Shown here: piece by piece, positions 39,032 to 48,558 of the stretch | Numbering within the stretch: position 1 is the stretch's first letter | How the letters are laid out: every line of letters starts with the position of its first letter | Assembly: GCF_029961025.1 (NCBI RefSeq) | Contig: NZ_JASBVP010000004.1 | Span: forward strand, 207,771-271,770 | Direction: 5' to 3' | From: Mycobacterium sp. | GTDB taxonomy: Bacteria; Actinomycetota; Actinomycetes; Mycobacteriales; Mycobacteriaceae | Length of the DNA stretch: 64,000 nucleotides | Made by a program: the position numbers and the translations under genes | Notes under the pieces: generated by a model | Told to the model about the DNA's origin: nothing | Seen by the model: the letters and a program-made list of their open reading frames with translations, nothing else | Database searches by the model: none

Positions 39032-39111
39032 CGTGCTGCCTCGTTTCCGGAAAAATTCGGTTACGCCCGTTCGACGGTACCGACGTTAGAAGCCCGCTGG
39101 CGGGCGGGCAC

Positions 39112-39141
39112 GGGGCATTGGTCCCCGGTATTGGTGACCAA
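39112..39141 (-). promoter_or_regulatory. Possible DosR-like site upstream of the stress genes
   Basis: GGGGCATTGGTCCCC (39112-39126) matches about 11 of 14 positions of the remembered DosR core GGGACTWWAGTCCC. It is followed by a perfect odd palindrome, TTGGTGACCAA (39131-39141). The location 80-110 bases before a universal stress gene fits, but the match is imperfect. Confidence 0.3.
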
Positions 39142-39171
39142 ACGACCTTCTGCGCGGGCCGGGCGGTGGGC

Positions 39172-40644
39172 TCACCCCGGGTAGCGCCGGGGAGTAAACA
39201 CGCGGTCGCCGGAATCCGAGGGGTACCACTGGGTTTGCGAGGAGCCGATGATCAGCAGGCAGCGCATGTCGACATCGGCCGGGTCCAGGTCGGCTAATCG
39301 CACCACCGTGACCTTTTCGCCGGGTCCGGACACGTCGCGGCCGATCACCACCGGCGTACCGGGGTTGCGATGGGCCAGCAGCACCTCGCGCATCGCGGCG
39401 ACCTGCCACGTCCGGGTCTTCGACGCCGGGTTGTAGATCGCCAGCACCAGATCGGCCGCGGCCGCCGCCGACAGCCGCGCGGCGATCACCTTCCACGGTT
39501 TGAGCCGGTCCGACAACGAGAGCACCGCGTAGTCGTGGCCCAGCGGGGCGCCGACCCTGCTGGCGACGGCCTGTGCGGCGGTCATCCCGGGAACCACCCG
39601 CACGTGTACCCCCGACCACTGCTTGGCCTCCTCGAGCACCGCGGTGGCCATCGCGAACACCCCGGGATCGCCCGACGAGACCACCGCGACCGCCCGGCCC
39701 CGCTCGGCCAGCGCGCAGGCCAGCCGGGCACGCTCCGGCTCGTCGGTGTTGTCGCTGGGATGACGACGTTGACCGACGCGGGCGGGGATTCGGTCCAGGT
39801 ACCGGCGGTAGCCGACCAGGTCGGTGGCCACGGCCAGCTCGCGGCGGCTTTCCGGTGTCATCCAGTCGGCGTGCCCGGGACCAAGGCCCACCACCACGAC
39901 GGTGCCGGTCCGCGGCCGCGGCCGCCGCCCGCCCGGCAGCACCGTCAGGGAAAAGTAGGGCACGCTGGTGTCCTCGACGTCGGCGGCGGCCAGCACCCGC
40001 TGCCGGTCGGTGCTGGCCCGCTCCACGTAGATCGCGTCGTCAAGCCGACCCGCCACCGAAAGCGCTTCCCGCACCGCAGGATAGGAGCGTCCCAGCTTGA
40101 GCACCGCGGCCGCGTCGGTGTCGGCGAGCCGGCGGGCCAGCTCGCCGACCGGCAGCGTGCCCGGCAGCACGGACAGCACCTCGTCACCGGCCACCAGCGG
40201 CGTCGCGATCGCCGCCGAGGCAGCGCTGAGCGACGTCACACCCGGGATGATCACCGCGTTGAACCGCCGCGTCAGCCGGGTGTGCAAATGCATGTAGGAG
40301 CTGTAAAACAGCGGATCACCCTCGGCCAGCAACGCCACGTCACGCCCGGCGTCGAGGTGCGCGGCGATCCGCTCGGTGGCCTCGGCGTAGAAATCTTCCA
40401 GCGCCCCGGCATAGCCGCCCGGATGATCGGTGACCTCGGTGGTCACCGGGTAGACCAGGTGCTCTTCGATCTGGCCGGGCCGCAGATACGCCTCGGCGAT
40501 GCCGCGGGCGACGCTGTGGCCGTGCGGGGCGCTGTGGTAGGCCACCACGTCGGCCGAGCCGATCACGCGGGCGGCCTTGATGGTCACCAGCTCCGGATCG
40601 CCCGGGCCCAGCCCGACACCGAAAAGCGTTCCCCGCCCGGTCAT
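39172..40644 (-). CDS. cobIJ: CobI-CobJ fusion: precorrin-2 C20- and precorrin-3B C17-methyltransferase
   Basis: The protein has 490 residues made of two tetrapyrrole methylases in tandem. The CobI half (about 1-245) starts GTLFGVGLGPGDPELVTIKA and has LLAEGDPLFYSSYMHL. The CobJ half starts at about 246 with GTVVVVGLGPGHADWMTPES and has VSSGDPGVFAMATAV and AIYNPASKTRTWQ. Together they methylate C20 and then C17 with ring contraction. The fusion is the mycobacterial arrangement (Rv2066). The start overlaps the last base of cobH, so the pair is coupled. Confidence 0.94.
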   Translation of the reverse strand: MTGRGTLFGVGLGPGDPELVTIKAARVIGSADVVAYHSAPHGHSVARGIAEAYLRPGQIEEHLVYPVTTEVTDHPGGYAGALEDFYAEATERIAAHLDAGRDVALLAEGDPLFYSSYMHLHTRLTRRFNAVIIPGVTSLSAASAAIATPLVAGDEVLSVLPGTLPVGELARRLADTDAAAVLKLGRSYPAVREALSVAGRLDDAIYVERASTDRQRVLAAADVEDTSVPYFSLTVLPGGRRPRPRTGTVVVVGLGPGHADWMTPESRRELAVATDLVGYRRYLDRIPARVGQRRHPSDNTDEPERARLACALAERGRAVAVVSSGDPGVFAMATAVLEEAKQWSGVHVRVVPGMTAAQAVASRVGAPLGHDYAVLSLSDRLKPWKVIAARLSAAAAADLVLAIYNPASKTRTWQVAAMREVLLAHRNPGTPVVIGRDVSGPGEKVTVVRLADLDPADVDMRCLLIIGSSQTQWYPSDSGDRVFTPRRYPG

Positions 40645-41261
40645 CAGGCCCCGGTCGCGATCGCGTTGACGGCGGCCGCGGCCATCGCGCTGCCACCGCG
40701 GCGGCCCCGCACCACCAGGTAGGACATCCCCCGCGGGCGGTCGATGAGTTCCTGCTTGGCCTGCGCCGAGCCGACGAACCCGACCGGCCCGCCCAGCACC
40801 GCGACCGGTGCCGGCGCCCCTTCGTCGATGAGCTCAAGAAGCCGGAACAGCGCGGTCGGCGCGTTGCCGATCGCCAGCACCGCGCCGGCCAGCCGATCCG
40901 CCCACAGCTCCACGCCGGCCGCGGAGCGGGTGGTGCGCCGGCGGGCGGCCAGGTCGGCCGCGCGCGGATCGGCGACCAGCGACACCACCTCGTTGCCGGC
41001 GGGCAGCGTGGTGATGCCGGCGGCCACCATCGACGAGTCGCACAACACCGGGGCCCCGCGGCGCAACGCGGCACCGGCCCCGGCGACGACGTCGTCGGTG
41101 TAGGCGACCTGCTCGGCGATATCGACCTGCCCGCAGGTATGGATCAGCCGGACCACCACGCGCGCCACGTCTTGCGGAAACCGCCTCAGGTCGGCTTCGG
41201 CCCGGATGACCGCGAACGACCGCCGATAGATCTCTTCGGCGTCACGGATGTAGTCAAGCAC
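40644..41261 (-). CDS. cobH: Precorrin-8X methylmutase CobH
   Basis: The protein has 205 residues. The catalytic His is H41 in [12 protein letters not shown]. Other family blocks are [46 protein letters not shown] and the closing [18 protein letters not shown]. It moves the C11 methyl group to C12, giving hydrogenobyrinate. It lies four bases downstream of cobG and overlaps cobIJ by one base in a minus-strand cobG-cobH-cobIJ operon. Confidence 0.95.
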   Translation of the reverse strand: MLDYIRDAEEIYRRSFAVIRAEADLRRFPQDVARVVVRLIHTCGQVDIAEQVAYTDDVVAGAGAALRRGAPVLCDSSMVAAGITTLPAGNEVVSLVADPRAADLAARRRTTRSAAGVELWADRLAGAVLAIGNAPTALFRLLELIDEGAPAPVAVLGGPVGFVGSAQAKQELIDRPRGMSYLVVRGRRGGSAMAAAAVNAIATGA

Positions 41262-41265
41262 CCGC

Positions 41266-42426
41266 TCACCCTACGGCTTGATCGGCGGATGGTGGCCCGC
41301 TGCGCCCGGAGGGGGTCGCACCGGCGGTGGTGCGCAGCAGCCGGTATCCGCCGGCGGTGGCGACGAGCACCTCGCCGGCCGGCGGGCTGCCGCAGGCCCG
41401 CTCGCAGCCGACGAAGTGGCGGTGCACGCCGGAATCCCGGGCGAGTGACCGCGCCGCGTCGGCGCGCACATCGGCCGCCGAGCGGGCGCAGCCCGGGCTG
41501 CCGGTGCAGGCACTGACCGTCAGCCACGGGGAGGCCTCGTCGACCACCAGGCCCGTCGGTGCCAGCGCCGCAAGCGCCGCAACGGCCGCGGTCTCCTCGA
41601 GGTCGCACACCAGCACCGATCGCCACGGGGTGACGACCAGCGGCGCGCCGATGTTTGCCAGGCATTCGGCCACCCGGGCGCTCAGCACCCCGAGCGGCAC
41701 CGCGGCGCCCAGCGCGATGCGCCCGTCGCGCTGGGGCAGCCAGCCCACCGGCGGCCTGGTGACCGGGGCAACCGGTGTGCCGTGGGGCGCGGCACCGGGA
41801 AGCAACGCGCCGATGTCGGCCAATTCCGTTACCCGCCACGCTGTTTTGCGGACCGCGAGGAATCGCGTCGCCAGCCCCACCAGCGTCGGCACCACCTCGG
41901 CGGGCGACAGGCGCACACCGGTGTCGCGCCCCGCCAGCAGCACCGCGACACCGTCGTGGACAACCTGCGCGCCGGCGTCGGCGCCCAGGCCGGACACATC
42001 GGCGCGCCCGTCGTCCAGGCTGAACCAGAACCGGCCCGGCAGCCGCGCGAGCGCGGGCTCGGCCCGGATCGCCTCGTCCAGCGCGGTGACCCACCCCCGG
42101 ACGTCGGCCAGACCCCCGATCCGGCCGGACAGCGGCGACGCGACGATATTGCGGACCCGCTCATGGGTGGCCGAGGGCAACAACCCCGCCCCCGCCAGGG
42201 CGGCCGTCACCTTCGCGGGGTCGCCGACACCGCGGATCTGGACGTTGCCGCGGGAGGTCAGCTCGAGGCTGCCCGACCCGTAGCGGCCGGACACCCGGGC
42301 CAGCGCGGCGAACTGCCCGGCGCTGAGCATTCCGCCGGGCAGCCGCACCCGCACCAGCGCGCCGTCGGCGGCATGGTGCACCCGCAGCGCCCCCGGGCAG
42401 GCGTCGTCGGCACGGATTCTGGTCAC
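41266..42426 (-). CDS. cobG: Precorrin-3B synthase CobG
   Basis: The protein has 386 residues of the sulfite/nitrite-reductase-like family. The N-terminal ferredoxin-like half has [19 protein letters not shown] and [13 protein letters not shown]. The 4Fe-4S ligands lie near the C-terminus in a C-x5-C and C-x3-C arrangement: [11 protein letters not shown] and [11 protein letters not shown]. It hydroxylates C20 of precorrin-3A and forms the ring-D lactone using O2, which marks the aerobic cobalamin route. It is the first gene of the minus-strand cob unit and divergent from cobN with 65 bases between. Confidence 0.93.
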   Translation of the reverse strand: MTRIRADDACPGALRVHHAADGALVRVRLPGGMLSAGQFAALARVSGRYGSGSLELTSRGNVQIRGVGDPAKVTAALAGAGLLPSATHERVRNIVASPLSGRIGGLADVRGWVTALDEAIRAEPALARLPGRFWFSLDDGRADVSGLGADAGAQVVHDGVAVLLAGRDTGVRLSPAEVVPTLVGLATRFLAVRKTAWRVTELADIGALLPGAAPHGTPVAPVTRPPVGWLPQRDGRIALGAAVPLGVLSARVAECLANIGAPLVVTPWRSVLVCDLEETAAVAALAALAPTGLVVDEASPWLTVSACTGSPGCARSAADVRADAARSLARDSGVHRHFVGCERACGSPPAGEVLVATAGGYRLLRTTAGATPSGRSGPPSADQAVG

Positions 42427-42491
42427 CCGTTTACGGTACGGCCACTCCCGGCGGCGTCGCGCGCGGTACGAATATGCGCTACGAATGGGGG

Positions 42492-45400
42492 ATGCCCGAG
42501 CCGACGGTGTTGCTGGTGTCGACGTCTGACACCGATCTGATCACCGCCCGCGCCAGCGGTGCGAACTACCGGTGGGCCAACCCGTCACGGTTGCCCGAGG
42601 CCGAGCTCCCGGCGCTCCTCGACGGCGCCGGCGTGGTTGTGGTGCGGATTCTCGGCGGCTACCGGGCCTGGTCGGGCGGCATCGACGCGGTGCTCGCCAG
42701 CGGGGTTCCCGCGGTGCTGGTCAACGGCGAGCAATCCCCGGACGCCGACCTCACGACGCGCTCGACCGTGCCCGCCGGGATCGTGCTGCAAGCCCACGTG
42801 TACCTCGCCCAGGGCGGGGTGGCCAACCTGCGCCAGCTGCATGCCTTCCTGTGCGACACCGTGCTTTTGACCGGCATCGGCTTCAGCCCGCCGGTGAGCA
42901 TGCCCACCTGGGGGGTGCTGCAGCGCGCCGCGGCGCCCACCACCGGCCCGGTGATCGCGGTGCTCTACTACCGCGCCCAGCAGTTGGCCGGCAACACCGC
43001 CTACGTTGAGGCGCTGTGCAGCGCGATCGAGGCAGCCGGCGGACGCGCCCTGCCGGTGTACTGCGCCTCGCTGCGCACCGCCGAGCCCGAGCTGCTGGAC
43101 ACGCTGCGGCGGGCTGACGCGCTGGTGGTTACCGTGCTGGCGGCCGGCGGGGTCAAACCGGCGGCGGCCGGCGGCGGCGGAGATGACGACAGCTGGAATG
43201 TCGAACACCTTGCGGCCCTGGATATCCCGATCCTTCAGGGGTTGTGTCTTACCAGCTCGCGGCGGCAATGGCAGGACAACCGCGACGGTCTCAGTCCGCT
43301 GGATGCCGCCAGCCAGGTCGCGGTCCCCGAGTTCGACGGGCGCATCATCACGGTTCCGTTCTCGTTCAAAGAAATCGACGACGAAGGCCTGATTTGCTAT
43401 GCCGCCGACCCGGAACGCTGTGCCCGGGTTGCGGGCCTGGCGGTGCGGCACGCGCGGCTGCGTCGAATCGCCGCCGCCGATAAGCGGGTTGCGATCATCT
43501 TCTCGGCCTATCCCACCAAACACGCCCGCATCGGCAACGCCGTCGGCCTGGACACGCCCGCCAGCGCTGTCACGCTGCTGCGGGTGATGCGCGAGCACGG
43601 CTATCGGATCGGGGACATCCCCGGTGTCGACGCCCAGGACGGTGACGCGCTGATGCGCGCGCTCATCGAACGCGGTGGCCAGGACCCCGATTGGCTCACC
43701 GCCGGCCAGCTGGCCGGTAACCCGATTCGGGTGTCCGCCAAGGATTATCGCGCCTGGTTTGCCACCCTGCCCGCAGAGCTGGCGGACGCGGTGCAGGCGC
43801 AGTGGGGACCCCCGCCCGGGGAGTTGTTCGTCGACCGCAGCAACGATCCGGACGGTGAAATCGTCATTGCCGCACTGCAGGCCGGCAACATTGTGCTGAT
43901 GATCCAGCCGCCGCGCGGTTTCGGGGAGAACCCGGTGGCCATCTACCACGATCCGGAGCTGCCGCCCAGCCATCACTACCTGGCTGCCTACCGCTGGCTG
44001 GACACCAGCTTTCCCAACAGTTTTCACGCCGACGCCGTCGTGCATCTGGGCAAGCACGGAAACCTGGAGTGGCTGCCGGGGAAGACCCTGGGCCTGTCGG
44101 CGGCCTGCGCATCCGACGCCGCCCTGGGCGACCTTCCGGTGATCTACCCGTTTTTGGTCAACGATCCCGGCGAGGGCACCCAGGCCAAGCGGCGCGCGCA
44201 CGCCGTGCTGGTCGACCACCTCATCCCGCCGATGGCGCGCGCCGAAACCTACGGCGACCTAGCCCGGTTGGAGCAACTGCTGGACGAACACGCCACGGTT
44301 GCCGCGCTGGATCCCGCCAAACTGCCGGCGGTGCGCCAGCAGATCTGGACACTGCTGCGGGCCGCCAAGATGGACCACGACCTGGGATTGACCCAATGCC
44401 CGGACGATGACTCCTTCGATGACCTGCTGCTGCACGTCGACGGCTGGCTGTGCGAGATCAAAGACGCCCAGATCCGCGACGGGTTGCACATTCTCGGGCG
44501 AAAACCGACCGGAGAAGCCGAAGTTGACCTGGTGCTGGCGATGTTGCGGGCCCGCCAGCTCTTCGGCGGCCGGGTAGCGCTTCCCGGCCTTCGTCAGGCG
44601 TTGGGGCTGGCCGAGGACGGCAGCGACGCGAAGAGCTCGGTGGATCACGCCGAGGCGCGAGCCCGGGAACTGGTCGCGGCGCTGCAGGACACCGGCTGGG
44701 ATCCGGATGCCGCCGAGCGGCTCACCGCTGACCCCGGCGTCGCGGCGGTGCTGCGGTTTGCCGCCACCGAGGTGGCGCCGCGGCTGGCCGGCACGGCCGC
44801 CGAGATCGACCAGGTGCTCAAGGCCCTGGAAGGCCGGTTCATCGAGCCCGGGCCGTCGGGTTCGCCGCTGCGTGGCCTGGTCAACGTGCTGCCCACCGGC
44901 CGCAACTTCTACTCCGTGGACCCCAAGGCAGTGCCGTCGTCGCTGGCCTGGGAAACCGGTGTGGCGCTGGCGGATTCGCTACTGCAACGCTACCGCGGCG
45001 ATTACGGGTGCTGGCCACGGTCGGTCGGCCTGTCGCTGTGGGGCACCTCGGCGATGCGCACCGGCGGTGATGACATCGCCGAGGTGCTTGCCCTGCTGGG
45101 TGTTCGGCCGGTCTGGGACGACGCGTCGCGGCGAGTGGTCGGGCTGACCGCGGTCCCGCTGGGCGAGCTGGGGCGTCCTCGCATCGACGTGACGGTGCGG
45201 ATCTCCGGGTTTTTCCGGGACGCGTTCCCGCATGCGGTGATGCTGCTCGACGACGCCGTGCGCCTGGCTGCCGGGCTCGACGAGCCCGCCGACGACAACT
45301 ATGTGCGTGCGCATGCCCAGGCCGACCTGGCTCGCCACGGTGATCAACGCCGGGCCACCACAAGGATTTTCGGGTCCAAACCGGGGACCTACGGGGCGGG

Positions 45401-46076
45401 ACTGCTGCCGTTGATCGACAGCCGAGCCTGGCGCGACGACGCCGATCTGGCGCGGGTCTACACCACCTGGGGCGGCTATGCCTACGGTCGCGGCCTGGAC
45501 GGGCGGCCGGCCGCCGACGACATGGCCAGGCAGTATCGGCGCATCGTGGTCGCGGCCAAAAACACCGACACCCGCGAGCACGATATCGCCGACTCCGACG
45601 ATTACTTCCAATACCACGGCGGCATGGTGGCCACCGTGCGGGCACTGACCGGCCGCGCTCCGGCGGCCTATATCGGCGACAACGCCCGGCCCGAGGCCGT
45701 CCGCACCCGCACGTTGTCGGAAGAGGCCGCCCGCGTTTTTCGCGCCCGCGTCGTCAACCCCCGCTGGATAAGCGCGATGCGGCGTCACGGCTATAAAGGT
45801 GCCTTCGAGATGGCCGCAACGGTGGACTACCTGTTCGGCTATGACGCCACCGCGGGTGTGCTGGCCGACTGGATGTATGAGCAGCTCACCGAGGCCTACG
45901 TGCTGGATCCGCAGAACCGCAAATTCATGGCCGAGTCCAACCCTTGGGCGCTGCACGGAATCGCCGAACGGCTGCTGGAGGCCGTCAACCGCGGACTGTG
46001 GTCACGTCCGCGCCCGGACACCCTCGACGGGCTGCGCCGGGTGCTGTTGCACATCGAGGGTGACCTGGAGGGCTGA
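42492..46076 (+). CDS. cobN: Cobaltochelatase large subunit CobN
   Basis: The protein has 1194 residues, the same length I recall for M. tuberculosis CobN, with the start at MPEPTVLLVSTSDTDL (an ATG 18 bases upstream, at 42474, is in frame). It is the large subunit of the ATP-dependent cobaltochelatase that inserts Co2+ into hydrogenobyrinate a,c-diamide. Typical CobN/BchH/ChlH stretches are VHLGKHGNLEWLPGKTLGLS, YPFLVNDPGEGTQAKRRAHA, LPTGRNFYSVDPKAVPS, RIFGSKPGTYGAGLLPLI and YKGAFEMAATVDYLFGYDAT. No cobS/cobT partner lies in this window; actinobacteria use a chlD/chlI-like partner elsewhere. Confidence 0.96.
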   Translation: MPEPTVLLVSTSDTDLITARASGANYRWANPSRLPEAELPALLDGAGVVVVRILGGYRAWSGGIDAVLASGVPAVLVNGEQSPDADLTTRSTVPAGIVLQAHVYLAQGGVANLRQLHAFLCDTVLLTGIGFSPPVSMPTWGVLQRAAAPTTGPVIAVLYYRAQQLAGNTAYVEALCSAIEAAGGRALPVYCASLRTAEPELLDTLRRADALVVTVLAAGGVKPAAAGGGGDDDSWNVEHLAALDIPILQGLCLTSSRRQWQDNRDGLSPLDAASQVAVPEFDGRIITVPFSFKEIDDEGLICYAADPERCARVAGLAVRHARLRRIAAADKRVAIIFSAYPTKHARIGNAVGLDTPASAVTLLRVMREHGYRIGDIPGVDAQDGDALMRALIERGGQDPDWLTAGQLAGNPIRVSAKDYRAWFATLPAELADAVQAQWGPPPGELFVDRSNDPDGEIVIAALQAGNIVLMIQPPRGFGENPVAIYHDPELPPSHHYLAAYRWLDTSFPNSFHADAVVHLGKHGNLEWLPGKTLGLSAACASDAALGDLPVIYPFLVNDPGEGTQAKRRAHAVLVDHLIPPMARAETYGDLARLEQLLDEHATVAALDPAKLPAVRQQIWTLLRAAKMDHDLGLTQCPDDDSFDDLLLHVDGWLCEIKDAQIRDGLHILGRKPTGEAEVDLVLAMLRARQLFGGRVALPGLRQALGLAEDGSDAKSSVDHAEARARELVAALQDTGWDPDAAERLTADPGVAAVLRFAATEVAPRLAGTAAEIDQVLKALEGRFIEPGPSGSPLRGLVNVLPTGRNFYSVDPKAVPSSLAWETGVALADSLLQRYRGDYGCWPRSVGLSLWGTSAMRTGGDDIAEVLALLGVRPVWDDASRRVVGLTAVPLGELGRPRIDVTVRISGFFRDAFPHAVMLLDDAVRLAAGLDEPADDNYVRAHAQADLARHGDQRRATTRIFGSKPGTYGAGLLPLIDSRAWRDDADLARVYTTWGGYAYGRGLDGRPAADDMARQYRRIVVAAKNTDTREHDIADSDDYFQYHGGMVATVRALTGRAPAAYIGDNARPEAVRTRTLSEEAARVFRARVVNPRWISAMRRHGYKGAFEMAATVDYLFGYDATAGVLADWMYEQLTEAYVLDPQNRKFMAESNPWALHGIAERLLEAVNRGLWSRPRPDTLDGLRRVLLHIEGDLEG

Positions 46077-46138
46077 TGTCCGGGGCCAGCCGCGGGCGGC
46101 CGGTCGAATCCGCGCACCATGGGCGGTAAGCCACGGCT

Positions 46139-46858
46139 TCACTCCCCGCGCAGGTCCCCGCGCAGGTGTTCGGCAAAAAACGCGAAGACACGGCTCCAGG
46201 CGTCCTCGGCCGCGGCCGGGTGATAGCCGAATCCGGTGACCCGGAGCAGCGGCTGCGCGGGAAGCTGGTTGGCGAAGCTGTGCCCGGCGTGCGGATAAAC
46301 CTTGATGTCCGCGGTGAGGTGCTTGTTCAAGACGGCTTGACGCAGTCTCGCCGGCGCTCCGATGCCGAGAGGGTCGCGCCCACCGAAACTGGCCACGATC
46401 GGGCAGGCCCCCTCGAGTGTGTCCTCGAGGTGGCGCGGCAGGGGAGTGCCGTAGAACGGCGCAGCGGCACCGAATCCCTTGGGGGCCATCACCAATGCGA
46501 ACTGGCCTCCCATACAGAAACCGGCGATGCCGACGCGGCCGGTGCATTGCGGCATGGACTGCAGGTGATCCCGCGCCGCCAGGATGTCGTCGACGGCCGG
46601 GCCCCGCTTGGTCATCAGATCCCGGAACACCCGGATGACGCAGCGTGCCCAGCCGCCCCGGGCGAACAGGTTCGGGGTGAGCGCCACATACCCCGCCGCG
46701 GCGATGTGATCGGAGATCCTCTCCTTGTCCCGGCCGTAGCCGATCGCATCGTGGACCACCACCACGCCCGGCCACGGACCCTGCCCCTCGGGAATGCTCA
46801 GCAGCGCATCGATCGGGCCGGCGGGCGTGTCGATGTTGATCGTCGTCACGGTGCCCAT
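46139..46858 (-). CDS. Dienelactone-hydrolase-family alpha/beta hydrolase (Rv2054-like)
   Basis: The protein has 239 residues. The catalytic triad of dienelactone hydrolases is visible: C115 in GIAGFCMGGQF, D162 in FGGRDPLG and H193 in VYPHAGHSFAN. Early blocks are VVVVHDAIGYGRDKERISDH and LTPNLFARGG. The natural substrate is unknown; such enzymes often open lactones or cleave esters. It corresponds to M. tuberculosis Rv2054. It is convergent with cobN and divergent from the amidohydrolase gene. Confidence 0.87.
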   Translation of the reverse strand: MGTVTTINIDTPAGPIDALLSIPEGQGPWPGVVVVHDAIGYGRDKERISDHIAAAGYVALTPNLFARGGWARCVIRVFRDLMTKRGPAVDDILAARDHLQSMPQCTGRVGIAGFCMGGQFALVMAPKGFGAAAPFYGTPLPRHLEDTLEGACPIVASFGGRDPLGIGAPARLRQAVLNKHLTADIKVYPHAGHSFANQLPAQPLLRVTGFGYHPAAAEDAWSRVFAFFAEHLRGDLRGE

Positions 46859-46962
46859 TTAAACCCCGGGGCACAGCTGGGGAACCCGCGGGCCCGGCCC
46901 ACCGGCGCAAACCCACCGGTCGGCTCCCCGCCGAGCCCAGGGGTGCCCGGCGCCCAATCCCG

Positions 46963-46968
46963 TAGCGT
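46963..46968 (+). promoter_or_regulatory. Putative -10 box of a leaderless transcript (amidohydrolase)
   Basis: TAGCGT ends six bases before the GTG start at 46975, with no ribosome-binding site. Confidence 0.45.
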
Positions 46969-46974
46969 TGCCTT

Positions 46975-48558
46975 GTGACAACGCTGCTGCTCAACGGGAG
47001 GGTGTATAGCCCCACCCACCCGGGCGCCACCGCCATGGCGGTCCGCGACGGTGTCGTCGCGTGGCTGGGCGGCGACGACGGTGGCCGCGACGAGTTCCCC
47101 CACGCCAGGATCGTCGACCTGGACGGCGGCTTCGTCACACCCGGATTCGTCGACAGCCATGTCCATCTCACCGCGACCGGTTTGAGCCTCACCGGGCTGG
47201 ATCTGCGGGGGGCAACCTCGCGCCAACACTGCCTGCGCATGATCGCCGACTATGCTGCCGCCCACCCCGGCCGGCCGCTGTGGGGTCACGGCTGGGACGA
47301 ATCCCGCTGGCCGGAGAACGAGGCGCCGAGCACCGCCGAGCTGGACGCGGTGCTCGGCGGCCGCCCGGCCTATCTGGCGCGCGTTGACGTGCACTCCGCG
47401 CTGGCCTCCACCGGGCTGCGGCGGCTGGTTCCCGGTTTAGCGAAGGCGGCGGGCTTCAGCGCCCAGGATCCCGTTGTCGGCGATGCTCACCGGCTGGTGC
47501 GAGCCGCTGCCCGCGACCTGCTCACCGGTGAGCAACTCGCCGAAGCCGCCGCGGCGGCGCTGGACGCGGCGGCCGCTTGCGGCATCGTCGCGGTGCATGA
47601 GTGCGCGGGCCCCGACATCGGCGGGCTCGACGACTGGCGCCGGCTGCGGGACGCCCGCCACGGTGTGGAGGTGATCGGTTACTGGGGCCAGGCGGTGAGC
47701 AGCCCGGCGCAGGCGCGCACCCTGATCCGGGAAACCGGCGCCCGAGGGCTGGCCGGTGACCTGTTCGTCGACGGGGCCCTCGGGTCCCGCACCGCCTGGC
47801 TGCGCGAGCCCTACGCCGACGCCCCGGACTGCTTCGGCAGCTGCCAGCTGGACATCGACGCCATCGCGGCGCATCTGCGGGCCTGCACCCAGGCCGGCGT
47901 GACGGCCGGGTTCCACGTCATCGGTGACGCCGCAGTCTCGGCGGTCATCACCGCCATCGAGCGGGTCGTCGATGCGCTGGGGGTGGCCGCCGTCGCACGC
48001 TGCGGGCACCGGTTGGAGCACCTGGAGATGGTGACCGCCGAACAGGCGGCCAAGCTGGCCGGTTGGGGGGTCATCGCCAGCGTGCAACCCAATTTCGATG
48101 CGCTCTGGGGTGGCGTCGACGGGATGTACAGCCGCCGCCTCGGCGCCGATCGAGCCAGCGGGCTCAACAACTTCGCGCTGTTAGCATCCCAAGGCGTGCC
48201 CCTCGCGTTTGGTTCCGACGCCCCGGTCACGGCCATGAACCCGTGGGAAAGTGTGCGCTCGGCGGTCAACCATCGCACGCCGGGCAGCTCGGTGTCGCCG
48301 GCGACGGCGTTGGCCGCCGCCACCCGCGGCGGCTGGCGCGCGGCGGGCGCCCGCGACGGTCGCAGCGGCACCCTGACGCCCGGTGCGCCGGCATCTTACG
48401 TCGTGTGGGACGTTGCGGAAGCCGCCGGCGCACCGGGCGCGACCACCGGGCGCGGCTCCGCCGGTCCGCGTTCGCCGATCTCCCCGCTGCCGCCGCTGAC
48501 CGATCCGCTGCCCCGTTGCCGGCAAACCGTCCACCGCGGTGTGGTCCTCTATGGGTAG
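46975..48558 (+). CDS. YtcJ-type metal-dependent amidohydrolase
   Basis: The protein has 527 residues. The metal-binding signature of the amidohydrolase_3/YtcJ group is present: [10 protein letters not shown] (H62, H64), [31 protein letters not shown] and a final [20 protein letters not shown]. It should hydrolyse an amide or similar C-N bond; the substrate is unknown. I recall no equivalent between Rv2054 and the Ppm1 gene in M. tuberculosis, so it may be specific to this lineage. Its 3' end overlaps the lnt start by eight bases, suggesting co-transcription. Confidence 0.87.
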   Translation: MTTLLLNGRVYSPTHPGATAMAVRDGVVAWLGGDDGGRDEFPHARIVDLDGGFVTPGFVDSHVHLTATGLSLTGLDLRGATSRQHCLRMIADYAAAHPGRPLWGHGWDESRWPENEAPSTAELDAVLGGRPAYLARVDVHSALASTGLRRLVPGLAKAAGFSAQDPVVGDAHRLVRAAARDLLTGEQLAEAAAAALDAAAACGIVAVHECAGPDIGGLDDWRRLRDARHGVEVIGYWGQAVSSPAQARTLIRETGARGLAGDLFVDGALGSRTAWLREPYADAPDCFGSCQLDIDAIAAHLRACTQAGVTAGFHVIGDAAVSAVITAIERVVDALGVAAVARCGHRLEHLEMVTAEQAAKLAGWGVIASVQPNFDALWGGVDGMYSRRLGADRASGLNNFALLASQGVPLAFGSDAPVTAMNPWESVRSAVNHRTPGSSVSPATALAAATRGGWRAAGARDGRSGTLTPGAPASYVVWDVAEAAGAPGATTGRGSAGPRSPISPLPPLTDPLPRCRQTVHRGVVLYG

